Assembly (NCBI GenBank): GCA_902779535.1
Contig: CACZBX010000001.1
Coordinates: forward strand, 86,794-150,793
Source: an uncultured Bacteroidales bacterium
GTDB lineage: Bacteria; Bacteroidota; Bacteroidia; Bacteroidales; Bacteroidaceae
Length of the DNA stretch: 64,000 nt
Direction of reading: 5' to 3'
Notes under the pieces: model-generated
Told to the model about the DNA's origin: nothing
Database searches by the model: none
Seen by the model: the letters and a program-made list of their open reading frames with translations, nothing else
In this document: one piece after another, positions 35,535 through 47,293 of the stretch
How positions within the stretch are numbered: the first letter of the stretch is position 1
Layout: every line of letters begins with the position of its first letter
Translations under genes and position numbers: made by a program

Positions 35535-36623
35535 ATGAAAAGAACGATTTCACTTTTAGTACTTATGCTTATCATAACTGCTACTTCCTGCAAGTTCTCA
35601 AAGACAACAGGTCAGGTGGCAGAGAATGACTCAACTAGGATAATAAATGGTGTTACTTATAAGCTAGCTGACTTTCCGTTGTACATTGACCCTGTCTATA
35701 ATGGACCTTCTGATCCTACCACCTGTTACAATAGCCAGACTGGTAAATGGTATATGTACTATACCAGTCGCCGTCTTAACGTAGATAGCCTATCTGGTAT
35801 ACGTCAGATCCATGGAACTCCTATTGGCATCGCAGAATCATCCGATGGTGGAGCAACTTGGAAATATATTGGTGACTGTAACATCGATTATAAACCTGAT
35901 GAGTTTCCTACTTATTGGGCGCCAGAAGTTTTAGAATACGAAGGATTATATCATATGTACCTCTCCTATGTTCCAGGTATCTTTGATAATTGGGAACATC
36001 CACGTGATATGGTACACCTTACGAGTAAGGATGGTATCAATTGGAAGACAGAGAGTGTTTTGGATTTGGGTGTACAGAAGGTGATAGATGCTGGTATTAT
36101 CCGATTGCCTGATGGCATATGGCGTATGTGGTATAAAAATGAGGCTGAGGCACACGACATTATTTGGTATGCTGACAGTAAAGATTTATATAAGTGGGAG
36201 GTAAAAGGCTCTGCAAATTTAAACGGCATCAATGGGGAAGGCCCAAATGTTATTTATTGGCATAATAAATATTATCTGATCGTTGATGAATGGAAGGGCC
36301 TTTCTGTATGGTCGTCTGATGATGCTACACACTGGACTAAACAAGATGAGTATCTCATTGCAGGAATTCCTTTGCCTGATGATCAACAACCAGTCGAGCA
36401 AGAGAAACGTAGACGTCCAAGATATATAGACGGGAGCAGGGGCAATCATGCTAGTATCAAGCTTGCTGGTGACCATGCCTATATGTTCTATTTTAGTCAG
36501 ATTCCAAGAGACATGAATATGCATGGGCTGGCTGTCTATGTCCAAGAGCTTATTTATAACGAGAATGGCACCATTTCTTGTGATCCAACGGCCAAATGCT
36601 TCATTAATCTGAATGCTAAATAA
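35535..36623 (+). CDS. Lipoprotein of five-bladed beta-propeller glycosidase type (GH43/GH117-like)
   Basis: A 362-residue lipoprotein (lipobox ATSC, Cys19). The chain shows repeated blades with paired aromatic/acidic patterns: DPTTCYNSQTGKWYMYYTSR, GIAESSDGGATWKYIG, WAPEVLEYEGLYHMYLSYV, DAGIIRLPDGIWRMWYKNE and GPNVIYWHNKYYLIVDEW. These fit the five-bladed propeller glycosidases of the GH43/GH32/GH117/GH130 set. Asp residues at the starts of blades 1 and 3 and a Glu near GEGPNV would be the acidic triad. I cannot assign one family. It follows a terminator, so it is probably transcribed separately from the DUF1080 gene. Confidence 0.65.
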   Translation: MKRTISLLVLMLIITATSCKFSKTTGQVAENDSTRIINGVTYKLADFPLYIDPVYNGPSDPTTCYNSQTGKWYMYYTSRRLNVDSLSGIRQIHGTPIGIAESSDGGATWKYIGDCNIDYKPDEFPTYWAPEVLEYEGLYHMYLSYVPGIFDNWEHPRDMVHLTSKDGINWKTESVLDLGVQKVIDAGIIRLPDGIWRMWYKNEAEAHDIIWYADSKDLYKWEVKGSANLNGINGEGPNVIYWHNKYYLIVDEWKGLSVWSSDDATHWTKQDEYLIAGIPLPDDQQPVEQEKRRRPRYIDGSRGNHASIKLAGDHAYMFYFSQIPRDMNMHGLAVYVQELIYNENGTISCDPTAKCFINLNAK

Positions 36624-36642
36624 GCAATACATTTCTAAAAAG

Positions 36643-36676
36643 AGGAGGCCGATTATCAATTAGCCTCCTTTTTTTG
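36643..36676 (+). terminator. Terminator after the beta-propeller gene
   Basis: The stem AGGAGGC/GCCTCCT (36643-36649 with 36663-36669) is followed by a run of seven T. Confidence 0.88.
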
Positions 36677-36727
36677 TTTTAAATAGAAGAAATATGATAG
36701 CATCATTGTCAAATGGTTATGACTTTC

Positions 36728-36773
36728 CTCATTCTACAATTTTGTCGCTAACGACAAAATTGTAGAGGATGAG
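36728..36773. repeat. Long near-perfect palindrome upstream of a small orphan gene
   Basis: A 14-bp perfect stem CTACAATTTTGTCG/CGACAAAATTGTAG around loop CTAA (36734-36765) is extended by one T-A pair and, past a two-base bulge, by CTCAT/ATGAG (36728-36732 with 36769-36773). No T-run follows on the plus strand, so it does not look like a terminator of the gene before it. It lies 55 bases before the -7 element of the gene at 36863. Confidence 0.7.
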
Positions 36774-36808
36774 TGACTTTTGACGAGAACAACCTCTTTT
36801 TTATTTGC

Positions 36809-36836
36809 TTTGTTCTTGTCGGACTTCCTACTTTTG
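36809..36836 (+). promoter_or_regulatory. Promoter of the orphan gene at 36863
   Basis: TACTTTTG at 36829-36836 fits the -7 consensus, with TTTG at 36809-36812 (16-bp spacer, shorter than usual) or 36804-36807 (21 bp). It sets the coding start at 36854 or 36863, not further upstream. Confidence 0.55.
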
Positions 36837-36862
36837 TCCAACGAAAACAAAAAATGCGAAAT

Positions 36863-37288
36863 ATGACAAAAAAGGTATATTCGAAACCGACAATCAAAAT
36901 ATTTGTACCTCATCAATATATAAGCGCGTGCAATACTTCCAATTTCTTTTGTAATAAAGACTTGGATCTTGGTGAGGATCTTTATCTTCCATTCAACAGT
37001 GTTCAATGGCCAAGAGAGTACGACTGGGCATTAGTCGATGGCGAATGGGTAATGAGGAAAACAGCCTTTGAACCTGTTGATGGTTGTCGTAAGAATTTTA
37101 AGAATATTGAATATCCTGAAATACATATCCAAAAGGGATACATTGTGAAATGCGGAGACGACTATGAGAATCCGAATCATGAGAAGATTCCTGCTTGGGT
37201 TTGGGATGGACAAGCAACAGGCAACTACTATGTACCCGGAGATTATCATACTCATATTAGCACAATTGAACCGACAAACGCTTCATAA
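36863..37288 (+). CDS. Orphan small protein, function unknown
   Basis: A 141-residue protein starting MTKKVYSKPTIKIFVPHQY; an ATG at 36854 would add MRN. The promoter at 36829-36836 excludes the longer open frame to 36773. No signal peptide or membrane segment is seen. The first 20 residues (Lys-Pro, then alternating beta-type residues) resemble the starts of several short Bacteroidales proteins of unknown role. Four Cys residues (ISAC, FFC, DGC, VKC) and many aromatic and acidic residues follow (WPREYDWALVDGEWV, IPAWVWDGQATGNYYVPGDYHTH). It has its own promoter and terminator and sits directly before a membrane AraC-type regulator. I do not recognise the family and assign no function. Confidence 0.6.
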   Translation: MTKKVYSKPTIKIFVPHQYISACNTSNFFCNKDLDLGEDLYLPFNSVQWPREYDWALVDGEWVMRKTAFEPVDGCRKNFKNIEYPEIHIQKGYIVKCGDDYENPNHEKIPAWVWDGQATGNYYVPGDYHTHISTIEPTNAS

Positions 37289-37361
37289 GGCATAACTACA
37301 TTTATTTACCCCCTATTTTAAACCCGGGTACGATAAAAATTAAACTAGTTTAACTTGAGGT

Positions 37362-37395
37362 AGCAGGCTCTGGGAACGGCCTGCTTCCTTTTTTT
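37362..37395 (+). terminator. Terminator of the orphan gene
   Basis: The stem AGCAGGC/GCCTGCT (37362-37368 with 37379-37385) is followed by TCC and a run of seven T. Confidence 0.88.
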
Positions 37396-37431
37396 AAGCA
37401 GTTTACCTTCAGAGATACCAGAATTAATTTG

Positions 37432-37439
37432 TATTTTTG
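37432..37439 (+). promoter_or_regulatory. -7 promoter element of the TPR-AraC regulator gene
   Basis: TATTTTTG matches TAnnTTTG. Transcription would begin near 37446, which makes the ATG at 37470 the most likely start of the next gene. Confidence 0.55.
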
Positions 37440-37469
37440 CCATTAATGTCAAATGTTCACCTATCTTTT

Positions 37470-39194
37470 ATGAGTAATATGATTAGTTATAAGCATCGAA
37501 TTCTTGTTTTATTGCTCCTTTTTCCTTTTTTTCAATCAGCTTCACCTCTCGATATAAAGGAAGAAGAAATAAACATTGAAAGTGCATATAAGTATACACT
37601 TGACAATGTTGATAAGGCAAAAGCAATCATACAAATAATGAGAGAACGTAGATTGTATCCTACCTATACCTTGAACCGAGTTGAAGGTATTGTCTATTTT
37701 AACCGGGCAGATTATATTGAATCTGTAAAGTTTCTTAAGCGTGCATTGTTTGATAAGGATATTGATGGCGACATTCCTCAGAAACTATCGGTTCTCAATA
37801 TGTTGATGTATAGTTATTATTATTTGCATAACATTCCAAGTATGGAGTATTATGTCCAGAAGCTTTATGAATTAGCCGAAAAATCGGATTATCAGAACTA
37901 CCTCTCAGCAGCTGTCTTTGGTAAAGGGCTGGTCAATCATGCAAAATGTAATAAAATTATAGCTTACAAGCATTTCCGTGAAAGTATTCGGATCTTGGAA
38001 AATATCGATTCCCCTCAGGCTAGGGAGGATCTATTTTACCGATACCTTTCCTTATTGGAACACCAACAAGAAGACAATCTTAACACAGAGGCGCTTCAGA
38101 CTATTCAAACCATTGAAGCGTATCAAGCATCAAGGGATTCTTCTGAAACAACGAACGATCCGTTGAACGATATCCATTTAAAAGATTTCTTAGCACATTG
38201 TACCGTTATCTATCAGCGACTTGGCCATCCAGAGAAGGCAGCCAACTATTATAAACAGTTCATAGAAACAGCCAACATGTACCAAAATGACTATAAGTGT
38301 ATAGAGCCATATCTCTATGAAATGAAACTATATGATGATATTATCCGATTCAGTGATGCTCGTAAATTCTATCTTAAATCGATTGCTGACACAATGAATT
38401 ATGAGATGATATCCATCAGTGAGATGTCGGCGAGAGCCTATGCTGCAAAAGGGGAGTATGAGAAGGCGTCGGCTGACTATGCAAAAATAATATCACTTTA
38501 CGAACAAATAAAACGAAGTGAAGAAAGTAGCATTATGAATGAATTGACTTCCAACTATGAACTCAATGAAAAGGCATTATCTATGGAACGCCAAACTTCT
38601 GCGATGAAAATTCAAAGCGTACTTTTCGTTATGTTTCTTTTATTCCTGATGATTGCTTTTGTGATTTACCGGACAGTTCACTACAATAGGATCATAACGC
38701 ACAAGAATGAGTTGATGTCTAAACGTATTGATGAACTAATGAGATATAAGGATAATTTATATGAAAGAAAGACACAGAGGGAGGAAAAGAGAAATGAGGT
38801 AAAAAGAGGAATCTTCGAGCGGATGCAACATTATATCATTAAAGAGCAATTATATCTTAATCCAAACCTTTCAAGAGAGATGTTGATGGATAAATTCAAT
38901 ATTTCCAAAAATGAATTTTCCTCTATGTTCCAAGATAGTATAGGAATTTCATATACTCAATATATCAATGAGTTTCGGTTGGAACATGCGATCAAACTAA
39001 TTAAGAAATATCCAAGCTATACCATTGATGCTATTGCTAAAGAAAGCGGTTTTTATTCACCAACTTCCTTATATAGATTATTCTGTCAGAAATATGGCAT
39101 GACTCCATCGGAGTATCGGGCTATGTTGAATAAAACCAAAGATCAGAAGGAAGAATGTGTCGTGACACGGTCAAGTGAGGGCATTTCTTGTTAA
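37470..39194 (+). CDS. Membrane-anchored TPR regulator with C-terminal AraC DNA-binding domain
   Basis: A 574-residue protein from the ATG at 37470; ATGs at 37446 and 37479 are alternatives. An N-terminal hydrophobic signal (ILVLLLLFPFFQSA) leads to TPR-like helical pairs (about 30-380, for example VEGIVYFNRADYIESVKFLKRAL and GHPEKAANYYKQFIE). A single membrane helix follows (IQSVLFVMFLLFLMIAFVIY, about 390-410), then a coiled coil and an AraC-type double helix-turn-helix (about 470-560: MDKFNISKNEFSSMF; IDAIAKESGFYSPTSLYRLF; YGMTPSEYRAM). The sensor would be periplasmic and the DNA-binding part cytoplasmic, a one-component transmembrane regulator. The target is unknown; the orphan gene just upstream is a candidate. 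Confidence 0.88.
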   Translation: MSNMISYKHRILVLLLLFPFFQSASPLDIKEEEINIESAYKYTLDNVDKAKAIIQIMRERRLYPTYTLNRVEGIVYFNRADYIESVKFLKRALFDKDIDGDIPQKLSVLNMLMYSYYYLHNIPSMEYYVQKLYELAEKSDYQNYLSAAVFGKGLVNHAKCNKIIAYKHFRESIRILENIDSPQAREDLFYRYLSLLEHQQEDNLNTEALQTIQTIEAYQASRDSSETTNDPLNDIHLKDFLAHCTVIYQRLGHPEKAANYYKQFIETANMYQNDYKCIEPYLYEMKLYDDIIRFSDARKFYLKSIADTMNYEMISISEMSARAYAAKGEYEKASADYAKIISLYEQIKRSEESSIMNELTSNYELNEKALSMERQTSAMKIQSVLFVMFLLFLMIAFVIYRTVHYNRIITHKNELMSKRIDELMRYKDNLYERKTQREEKRNEVKRGIFERMQHYIIKEQLYLNPNLSREMLMDKFNISKNEFSSMFQDSIGISYTQYINEFRLEHAIKLIKKYPSYTIDAIAKESGFYSPTSLYRLFCQKYGMTPSEYRAMLNKTKDQKEECVVTRSSEGISC

Positions 39195-40267
39195 AAGCTC
39201 AGATAGCAGCTAATGGGATAGTGGTCGGAACATGTTACGGAGCGGTCGACTGTACACCGATATGATTTGATAGACGGGCTGACGAGAATGTGATCGATTC
39301 GGAAAAACATTCCATGTTGATGATATGTGAAGCCAAAGCCATTGCCCGATTTAGCAAAAGCATCTTGTAATCCTCTTCCCATAATACGATGTGCGTACGA
39401 AAGGGGGGAGTCGTTAAAGTCTCCACACACGATTATGCGGTTCAAGTGTGATTCTTGGATTGTCTTAGCTACGGTCTCAGCTTGGATGGCACGAACCTTT
39501 CCTGCATTAGCTAACTTTTGTATAAGTAGTTTCGAACCTTCTTTTACCACTTCGGTCTCATGGTTGACAATCATTTCCTTATACAATTCTTTATCGTGTT
39601 GTGACAGTTTGTTCGATTCCAAGTGATTGTTTACGACAAGAACGGTATCACCATGAATCAGCATTCGGTAAGCTATGGAACCATTGTTCACACTCTCGAA
39701 TTTGATAGGATGAGCCGAGAGTATAGGGAAGCGGGAATAGCACCCCAACCCGTTAAGGAAGCCAAACTTATAAAAGTGTTTATAAGGATAATCTTTCAGG
39801 GCTTTATCAATATCTTGATGTTTAAGCTTTCCGCTCCAAATATATTCTTGCAAGCAGATAATATCGGCATTACTTTCCTGCAAATACTTCAGCACCTCAT
39901 TCGGATGTTGTTTGGTGTGTGCTTGATAGTTGTTGAAACCACGCGTATTAAATGACAAAAATTTGATGGCACCTGATGGCGGCGCTAAAGGGAAAAAATG
40001 TAAGGGACAATAGGTACAGATGGCATTTATGCAAATTAAAAGAGTCAGCAATGATCCCCAGAAGAAACGACGTCGTACAATTAGCCAGAAAATGAGGAAG
40101 AAGACTACAATGAGTAAGGGTATCGGGAAAAACAGTTGACTTACGGATGCTATCGGGTACTTAACGGGCCCTAGGTATGAACCGTAGCAGCAGAAGAAAA
40201 GGAATAAACATGCTATAAGGTTTATCCCAAACAAAATCCAGCTAATGATTTTTCCCAAATGCAACAT
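39191..40267 (-). CDS. Membrane-anchored endonuclease/exonuclease/phosphatase-family protein
   Basis: A 358-residue protein starting at 40267, chosen because GGAAGG precedes that ATG by 6 bases (an ATG at 40285 also exists). Three hydrophobic helices occupy about residues 5-90. The EEP domain follows, with IKFLSFNTRGFNN, DIICLQEYIW (metal-binding Glu), VVNNHLESNK, IVCGDFNDSPLS and CSDHYPISCYL (catalytic Asp-His). The active domain should face the periplasm. Substrates in this superfamily include nucleic acids, phosphoinositides and sphingomyelin. It is the last gene of an operon with two rhomboids. Its stop codon overlaps that of the convergent regulator gene. Confidence 0.88.
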   Translation of the reverse strand: MLHLGKIISWILFGINLIACLFLFFCCYGSYLGPVKYPIASVSQLFFPIPLLIVVFFLIFWLIVRRRFFWGSLLTLLICINAICTYCPLHFFPLAPPSGAIKFLSFNTRGFNNYQAHTKQHPNEVLKYLQESNADIICLQEYIWSGKLKHQDIDKALKDYPYKHFYKFGFLNGLGCYSRFPILSAHPIKFESVNNGSIAYRMLIHGDTVLVVNNHLESNKLSQHDKELYKEMIVNHETEVVKEGSKLLIQKLANAGKVRAIQAETVAKTIQESHLNRIIVCGDFNDSPLSYAHRIMGRGLQDAFAKSGNGFGFTYHQHGMFFRIDHILVSPSIKSYRCTVDRSVTCSDHYPISCYLSF

Positions 40268-40268
40268 C

Positions 40269-41159
40269 TTATTTCCTTCCAGCATCGAACAATCGTTTCT
40301 TCTCCTCAGCCGTTAGACTGTCATATCCAGATTGTTTGAGTTTATCCAATATTCGGTCGATCTCATCACTTTGTGCTTTTTTTCGGGCATTATAGTCATA
40401 ATCATCCTGATGTTTTCCATAATGTACTTCCATCTTAGGTTTCTTTGACTCAGTGAGTCGACTCCATTGTTTCATGGTCCAACTAATAAGGTTATTAATC
40501 CACGCCGTCACATCATATCCTTTATTTAATGCTGCAGCAAACCACCATCCGGCCAAGGCACCTCCGAGGTGGGCAATGTGTCCGCCCGCATTCTGAGAAG
40601 TTATTAACATCACATCGGCAATAACCATAATTAGTGCTACATACATTAACTTTACCCGTCCGATGAACATAAAGTTTACCTGATACTCCGGTTCGCGTAC
40701 AGCCACTGCGACGGTAATAGCCAGTATTGAGGCGGAAGCCCCCACCATCATAGCGGAGGAAACAGCATTCGAGAAATAAGGAAAAACATTATACGAAAGG
40801 ATGTATAGCAGTCCACCGCAAAGACCACCGAAAAAGTATACTCCCCGGAAATGTCTCGATGAAAAGAAGATTAGAAATAAACGCCCAAAGGCCCATAGCC
40901 ATAGCATATTGAAAGCCAGATGCAACAAGTTTGCATGCATGAACATATATGAGATGATAGACCATGGTTGCCGAAGGAAAAGCATTATGTCGGCCGGCAA
41001 TTCAAACCAACCCCAGAGTGAAGGCCTTGCATTGAAGAGCAAAAAGATCAGATTCACGATGTACGTGAATAGGAATACACCTATATTTATATAGATGAAC
41101 TTCAAGCAGATGCTTCCTTGGCGGTATTTAGCTTGTATGTCAGAAAGGATATTGCCCAT
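40269..41159 (-). CDS. Rhomboid-family intramembrane serine protease (second of a tandem pair)
   Basis: A 296-residue protein with about six membrane helices between residues 20 and 220, and a soluble Lys-rich C-terminal tail (about 225-296). The catalytic Ser is in VGASASILAI and the His in HIAHLGGALAGWWF. The Ser motif is GASA rather than the usual GASG, a small deviation. The conserved HxxxN in MHANLLHLAFNMLWLWAFG is present. It overlaps the upstream rhomboid by 20 bases, so the two are coupled and may act together. Confidence 0.92.
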   Translation of the reverse strand: MGNILSDIQAKYRQGSICLKFIYINIGVFLFTYIVNLIFLLFNARPSLWGWFELPADIMLFLRQPWSIISYMFMHANLLHLAFNMLWLWAFGRLFLIFFSSRHFRGVYFFGGLCGGLLYILSYNVFPYFSNAVSSAMMVGASASILAITVAVAVREPEYQVNFMFIGRVKLMYVALIMVIADVMLITSQNAGGHIAHLGGALAGWWFAAALNKGYDVTAWINNLISWTMKQWSRLTESKKPKMEVHYGKHQDDYDYNARKKAQSDEIDRILDKLKQSGYDSLTAEEKKRLFDAGRK

Positions 41160-41814
41160 GTTGTCCTTGTTTCTTCCAGTGCCTGATTAATAAGAAACCG
41201 AAAATCATTCCACCTAAATGGGCGAAATGAGCAATATTATCCACGTTCATAGCTCCAAGTACTAATTCAAGAATCACATAGATAATGACGAAATACTTTG
41301 CTTTGATAGGAAAAGGTATAGGGATAATAAACAGTTCAGCATTAGGAAACAGCATTCCAAAGCCCATCAGGATACCATAGATGGCACCAGAAGCACCGAC
41401 TGTTGTCATCTCATTCAAGTATTCACTCATCGGAATAACCATTGAACCGATATTTACAGTCTGGTAAGAAGACAATACTGTGGCGTATTCTATGTATTGT
41501 ACCAATTCTTGCACCAGACCTGCACCTATTCCACAGACCATATAGAATATTAGGAATCGCTTTGAACCCCATACGTTCTCAAGCGTCCGACCGAACATCC
41601 ACAAAGCGAACATATTGAAGAAAACATGCTCAAAATTGGCGTGCATGAACATATAGGTTACTAGTTGAGCCAGATTGAAATCAGAAGCAAGGAAGAAGTG
41701 CAAACCCAAGTAATCTGCTAAGTCGATGCCGTATCTACGGGCTGCAATCATGCCTAGGAAACACAATGCATTGATGATTAACAGGTTCTTGGTTACTGGA
41801 GGGAAATTATTCAT
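41140..41814 (-). CDS. Rhomboid-family intramembrane serine protease (first of a tandem pair)
   Basis: A 224-residue protein; the start at 41814 (MNNFPPVTKNLL) is preferred because a promoter element covers the farther ATG at 41847. About six membrane helices are visible. The motif MHANFEHVFFNMFALWMFG, the catalytic Ser in VGASGAIYGI and the His in HFAHLGGMIFGF make a canonical rhomboid. Rhomboids cut single-pass membrane proteins within the bilayer. It heads an operon with a second rhomboid and an EEP phosphatase. Confidence 0.94.
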   Translation of the reverse strand: MNNFPPVTKNLLIINALCFLGMIAARRYGIDLADYLGLHFFLASDFNLAQLVTYMFMHANFEHVFFNMFALWMFGRTLENVWGSKRFLIFYMVCGIGAGLVQELVQYIEYATVLSSYQTVNIGSMVIPMSEYLNEMTTVGASGAIYGILMGFGMLFPNAELFIIPIPFPIKAKYFVIIYVILELVLGAMNVDNIAHFAHLGGMIFGFLLIRHWKKQGQHGQYPF

Positions 41815-41844
41815 AATTGTTATTAATCTTGTCTTTTTAAATGA

Positions 41845-41852
41845 CAAATATA
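41845..41852 (-). promoter_or_regulatory. -7 promoter element of the rhomboid operon
   Basis: On the minus strand this reads TATATTTG, 30 bases before the start at 41814. Confidence 0.65.
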
Positions 41853-41894
41853 CTGATTTATTCCGTAAAAGAACGAACTCTTATGTTTTTTTGA

Positions 41895-45221
<3,327 letters not shown>

Positions 45222-45238
45222 ATTGACATTTTGTTAGG

Positions 45239-45275
45239 AAAAGGGCAGGAACAAAAAAGGTTTCTGCCCTTTTCT
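45239..45275 (+). terminator. Terminator of the GH2 gene
   Basis: The stem AAGGGCAGGAAC/GTTTCTGCCCTT (45241-45252 with 45261-45272, one G-T pair) is followed by TTTTC. Confidence 0.8.
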
Positions 45276-45321
45276 TGTAAAAAAACGTCAAGGTTATAAT
45301 GTGTAATCCAATGATTATTAG

Positions 45322-45329
45322 TATCTTTG
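45322..45329 (+). promoter_or_regulatory. -7 promoter element of the DEAD-box helicase gene
   Basis: TATCTTTG matches TAnnTTTG, 24 bases before the start codon. Confidence 0.6.
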
Positions 45330-45353
45330 CAGCCACAATTATTTAGTCATTGA

Positions 45354-47240
45354 ATGAAGACATTTGAAGAATTAGGCGTTTCTCCTGAAATACGGAGAGC
45401 AATTGAAGAGATGGGATACGCCAACCCCATGCCAGTACAAGAAGAAGTAATCCCCTATTTGCTTGAAGAAGGAAATGATGTTGTAGCATTAGCACAAACA
45501 GGAACAGGCAAGACTGCTGCTTATGGATTACCATTAATCCAAAAGACAGATATACAAAACCGTATACCTCAGTCCCTTATCCTTTGTCCCACGCGCGAAC
45601 TTTGTTTGCAAATAGCAGGCGACTTGTCGGACTATTCCAAGTATATCCAGGGATTGAAGATTATCCCAGTCTATGGAGGGTCTTCGATCGAAAGTCAGAT
45701 AAGGATGTTGAAGAACGGAGTACATATTATCGTGGCTACTCCTGGACGATTGATCGACTTGATGAAGCGAGGTGTCGCTAAATTGGAAACCATCAAAAAC
45801 GTCGTGATGGATGAAGCCGATGAAATGTTGGACATGGGTTTCTCGGAAGATTTAAATGCCATCTTAGAGCAAGTTCCTGAACAAAGGAATACCTTGATGT
45901 TCTCGGCGACGATGAGCAATGAGATTGCCAAGATTGCAAAAACATATTTACACGATGCGAAGGAAATCACTATCGGTACGCGTAACGAAGGTAGTGAAAA
46001 CGTGAACCATTATGCCTATATCGTTCACGCAAAAGATAAATATTTAGCCCTTAAACGCATTGTAGACTATTATCCTCAAATTTATGGTATTGTCTTCTGC
46101 CGTACCCGTATGGAAACGCAAGAGATTGCCGATAAACTTATTGATGACGGATATGATGCCGATTCTCTGCATGGGGAATTAAGTCAGGCACAGCGCGACT
46201 TGGTCATGATGAAGTTCCGCCAGCGTCACCTCCAATTGTTGGTTGCTACCGACGTGGCTGCCCGTGGATTGGATGTCAGCGACTTGACTCACATTATCAA
46301 CTATGGTCTTCCTGATGATATCGAGGTGTATACTCACCGAAGCGGGCGTACAGGCCGAGCTGGTAAGACCGGTATTTCCATTGCTATCATCAATATGAGG
46401 GAGCAAGGTAAGTTGAGGGCTATTGAAAAGAGTATCAAGAAGTCGTTCAATATTAGTAAACTGCCTAGCGGAGAGGAAATCTGCAAGCAACAACTCTTGA
46501 AGGTCATTGATGATGTGGAGAAGGTAAAAGTAAACGAAGAGGAAATCGCGAACTTCCTACCGGATATCTATCGTAAATGGGAATGGCTCTCAAAAGAAGA
46601 CCTTATCAAGCGAATGGTATCATTAGAATTTAACCGATTCCTGGAGTACTATAGCAATGCTGAAGAAATAGAGAGCTTGGATGCTGATAAGAAGAAAGAC
46701 AGAGCAAGGGAAGAAAAAGGCAGAAGGAAAGATCGTGGAACGAATAAGGAGAAACGAGATAGAGTGGCAGAGAAGGGCTATACCCGTATCTTTATTACTT
46801 TAGGAAAGAAAGATGGTATTGCACCGACAAAGATCATCGACCTTATCAACCGTAATACGAAAGGTGATCGTGTACAGGTGGGACGTATTGACTTGATGCA
46901 AAACTTCTCTTTCTTCGAGGTGATAGAAAGTCAGGCGAACTTGGTGACCAAAGCTTTGAATGGTATCAGTGTCAAAGGTCGTAAACTGGTTGTTGAAGTG
47001 GCTAGTGAAAACCAAGGGAATAGTGACAAAAGTGGTAAGAAAAAATCCTCAGAAGGCAAGAAGAGCTCCAGAAGAGACGGTGATAAAGGTAAGGAACACA
47101 AGGGGAAGGCGGAAAGGAAGAAAAAGTCGAAAGACGATTCTGATGATTTCTTCTTTGAATCTAAAAACAAGAAGAAAGATGATTGGAAGCAGTTCTTCCA
47201 AGGTGCAGCTCCTGAGAAGAAGAGCAAGAAGAAAAAGTGA
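45354..47240 (+). CDS. deaD: DEAD-box RNA helicase (DeaD/CsdA type) with DbpA-like RNA-binding domain
   Basis: A 628-residue helicase. Motif Q at the start (FEELGVSPEIRRAIEEMGYANPMPVQ), motif I AQTGTGKT, PTREL, TPGR, DEAD, SAT and the C-terminal HRSGRTGRAGKTG are all in order (about residues 1-370). A DbpA/CsdA-type RNA-binding domain lies at about 475-555 (TRIFITLGKKDGIAPTKIIDLINR). The last 70 residues are a Lys/Ser/Asp-rich disordered tail. It unwinds RNA in ribosome assembly, cold adaptation or decay. A terminator follows. The symbol is a family-level guess. Confidence 0.92.
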   Translation: MKTFEELGVSPEIRRAIEEMGYANPMPVQEEVIPYLLEEGNDVVALAQTGTGKTAAYGLPLIQKTDIQNRIPQSLILCPTRELCLQIAGDLSDYSKYIQGLKIIPVYGGSSIESQIRMLKNGVHIIVATPGRLIDLMKRGVAKLETIKNVVMDEADEMLDMGFSEDLNAILEQVPEQRNTLMFSATMSNEIAKIAKTYLHDAKEITIGTRNEGSENVNHYAYIVHAKDKYLALKRIVDYYPQIYGIVFCRTRMETQEIADKLIDDGYDADSLHGELSQAQRDLVMMKFRQRHLQLLVATDVAARGLDVSDLTHIINYGLPDDIEVYTHRSGRTGRAGKTGISIAIINMREQGKLRAIEKSIKKSFNISKLPSGEEICKQQLLKVIDDVEKVKVNEEEIANFLPDIYRKWEWLSKEDLIKRMVSLEFNRFLEYYSNAEEIESLDADKKKDRAREEKGRRKDRGTNKEKRDRVAEKGYTRIFITLGKKDGIAPTKIIDLINRNTKGDRVQVGRIDLMQNFSFFEVIESQANLVTKALNGISVKGRKLVVEVASENQGNSDKSGKKKSSEGKKSSRRDGDKGKEHKGKAERKKKSKDDSDDFFFESKNKKKDDWKQFFQGAAPEKKSKKKK

Positions 47241-47258
47241 TAAGATACTATTTGTGGG

Positions 47259-47287
47259 ATGGGACGATACGAAATCGTCCCATTTTT
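47259..47287 (+). terminator. Terminator of the helicase gene
   Basis: The stem ATGGGACGAT/ATCGTCCCAT (47259-47268 with 47274-47283) has loop ACGAA and is followed by TTTT. Confidence 0.88.
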
Positions 47288-47293
47288 GCGTTC

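Noticed and set aside
36728-36773. Invertible promoter (phase-variation switch)
   Set aside because: The palindrome arms are separated by only four bases; invertible Bacteroides promoters have arms separated by a segment that contains the promoter. No such second arm was seen around 36829-36836.
36863-37288. RiPP or bacteriocin precursor
   Set aside because: At 141 residues with no leader/core boundary, no double-glycine site and no modifying enzyme or exporter nearby, there is no support for a peptide natural product.
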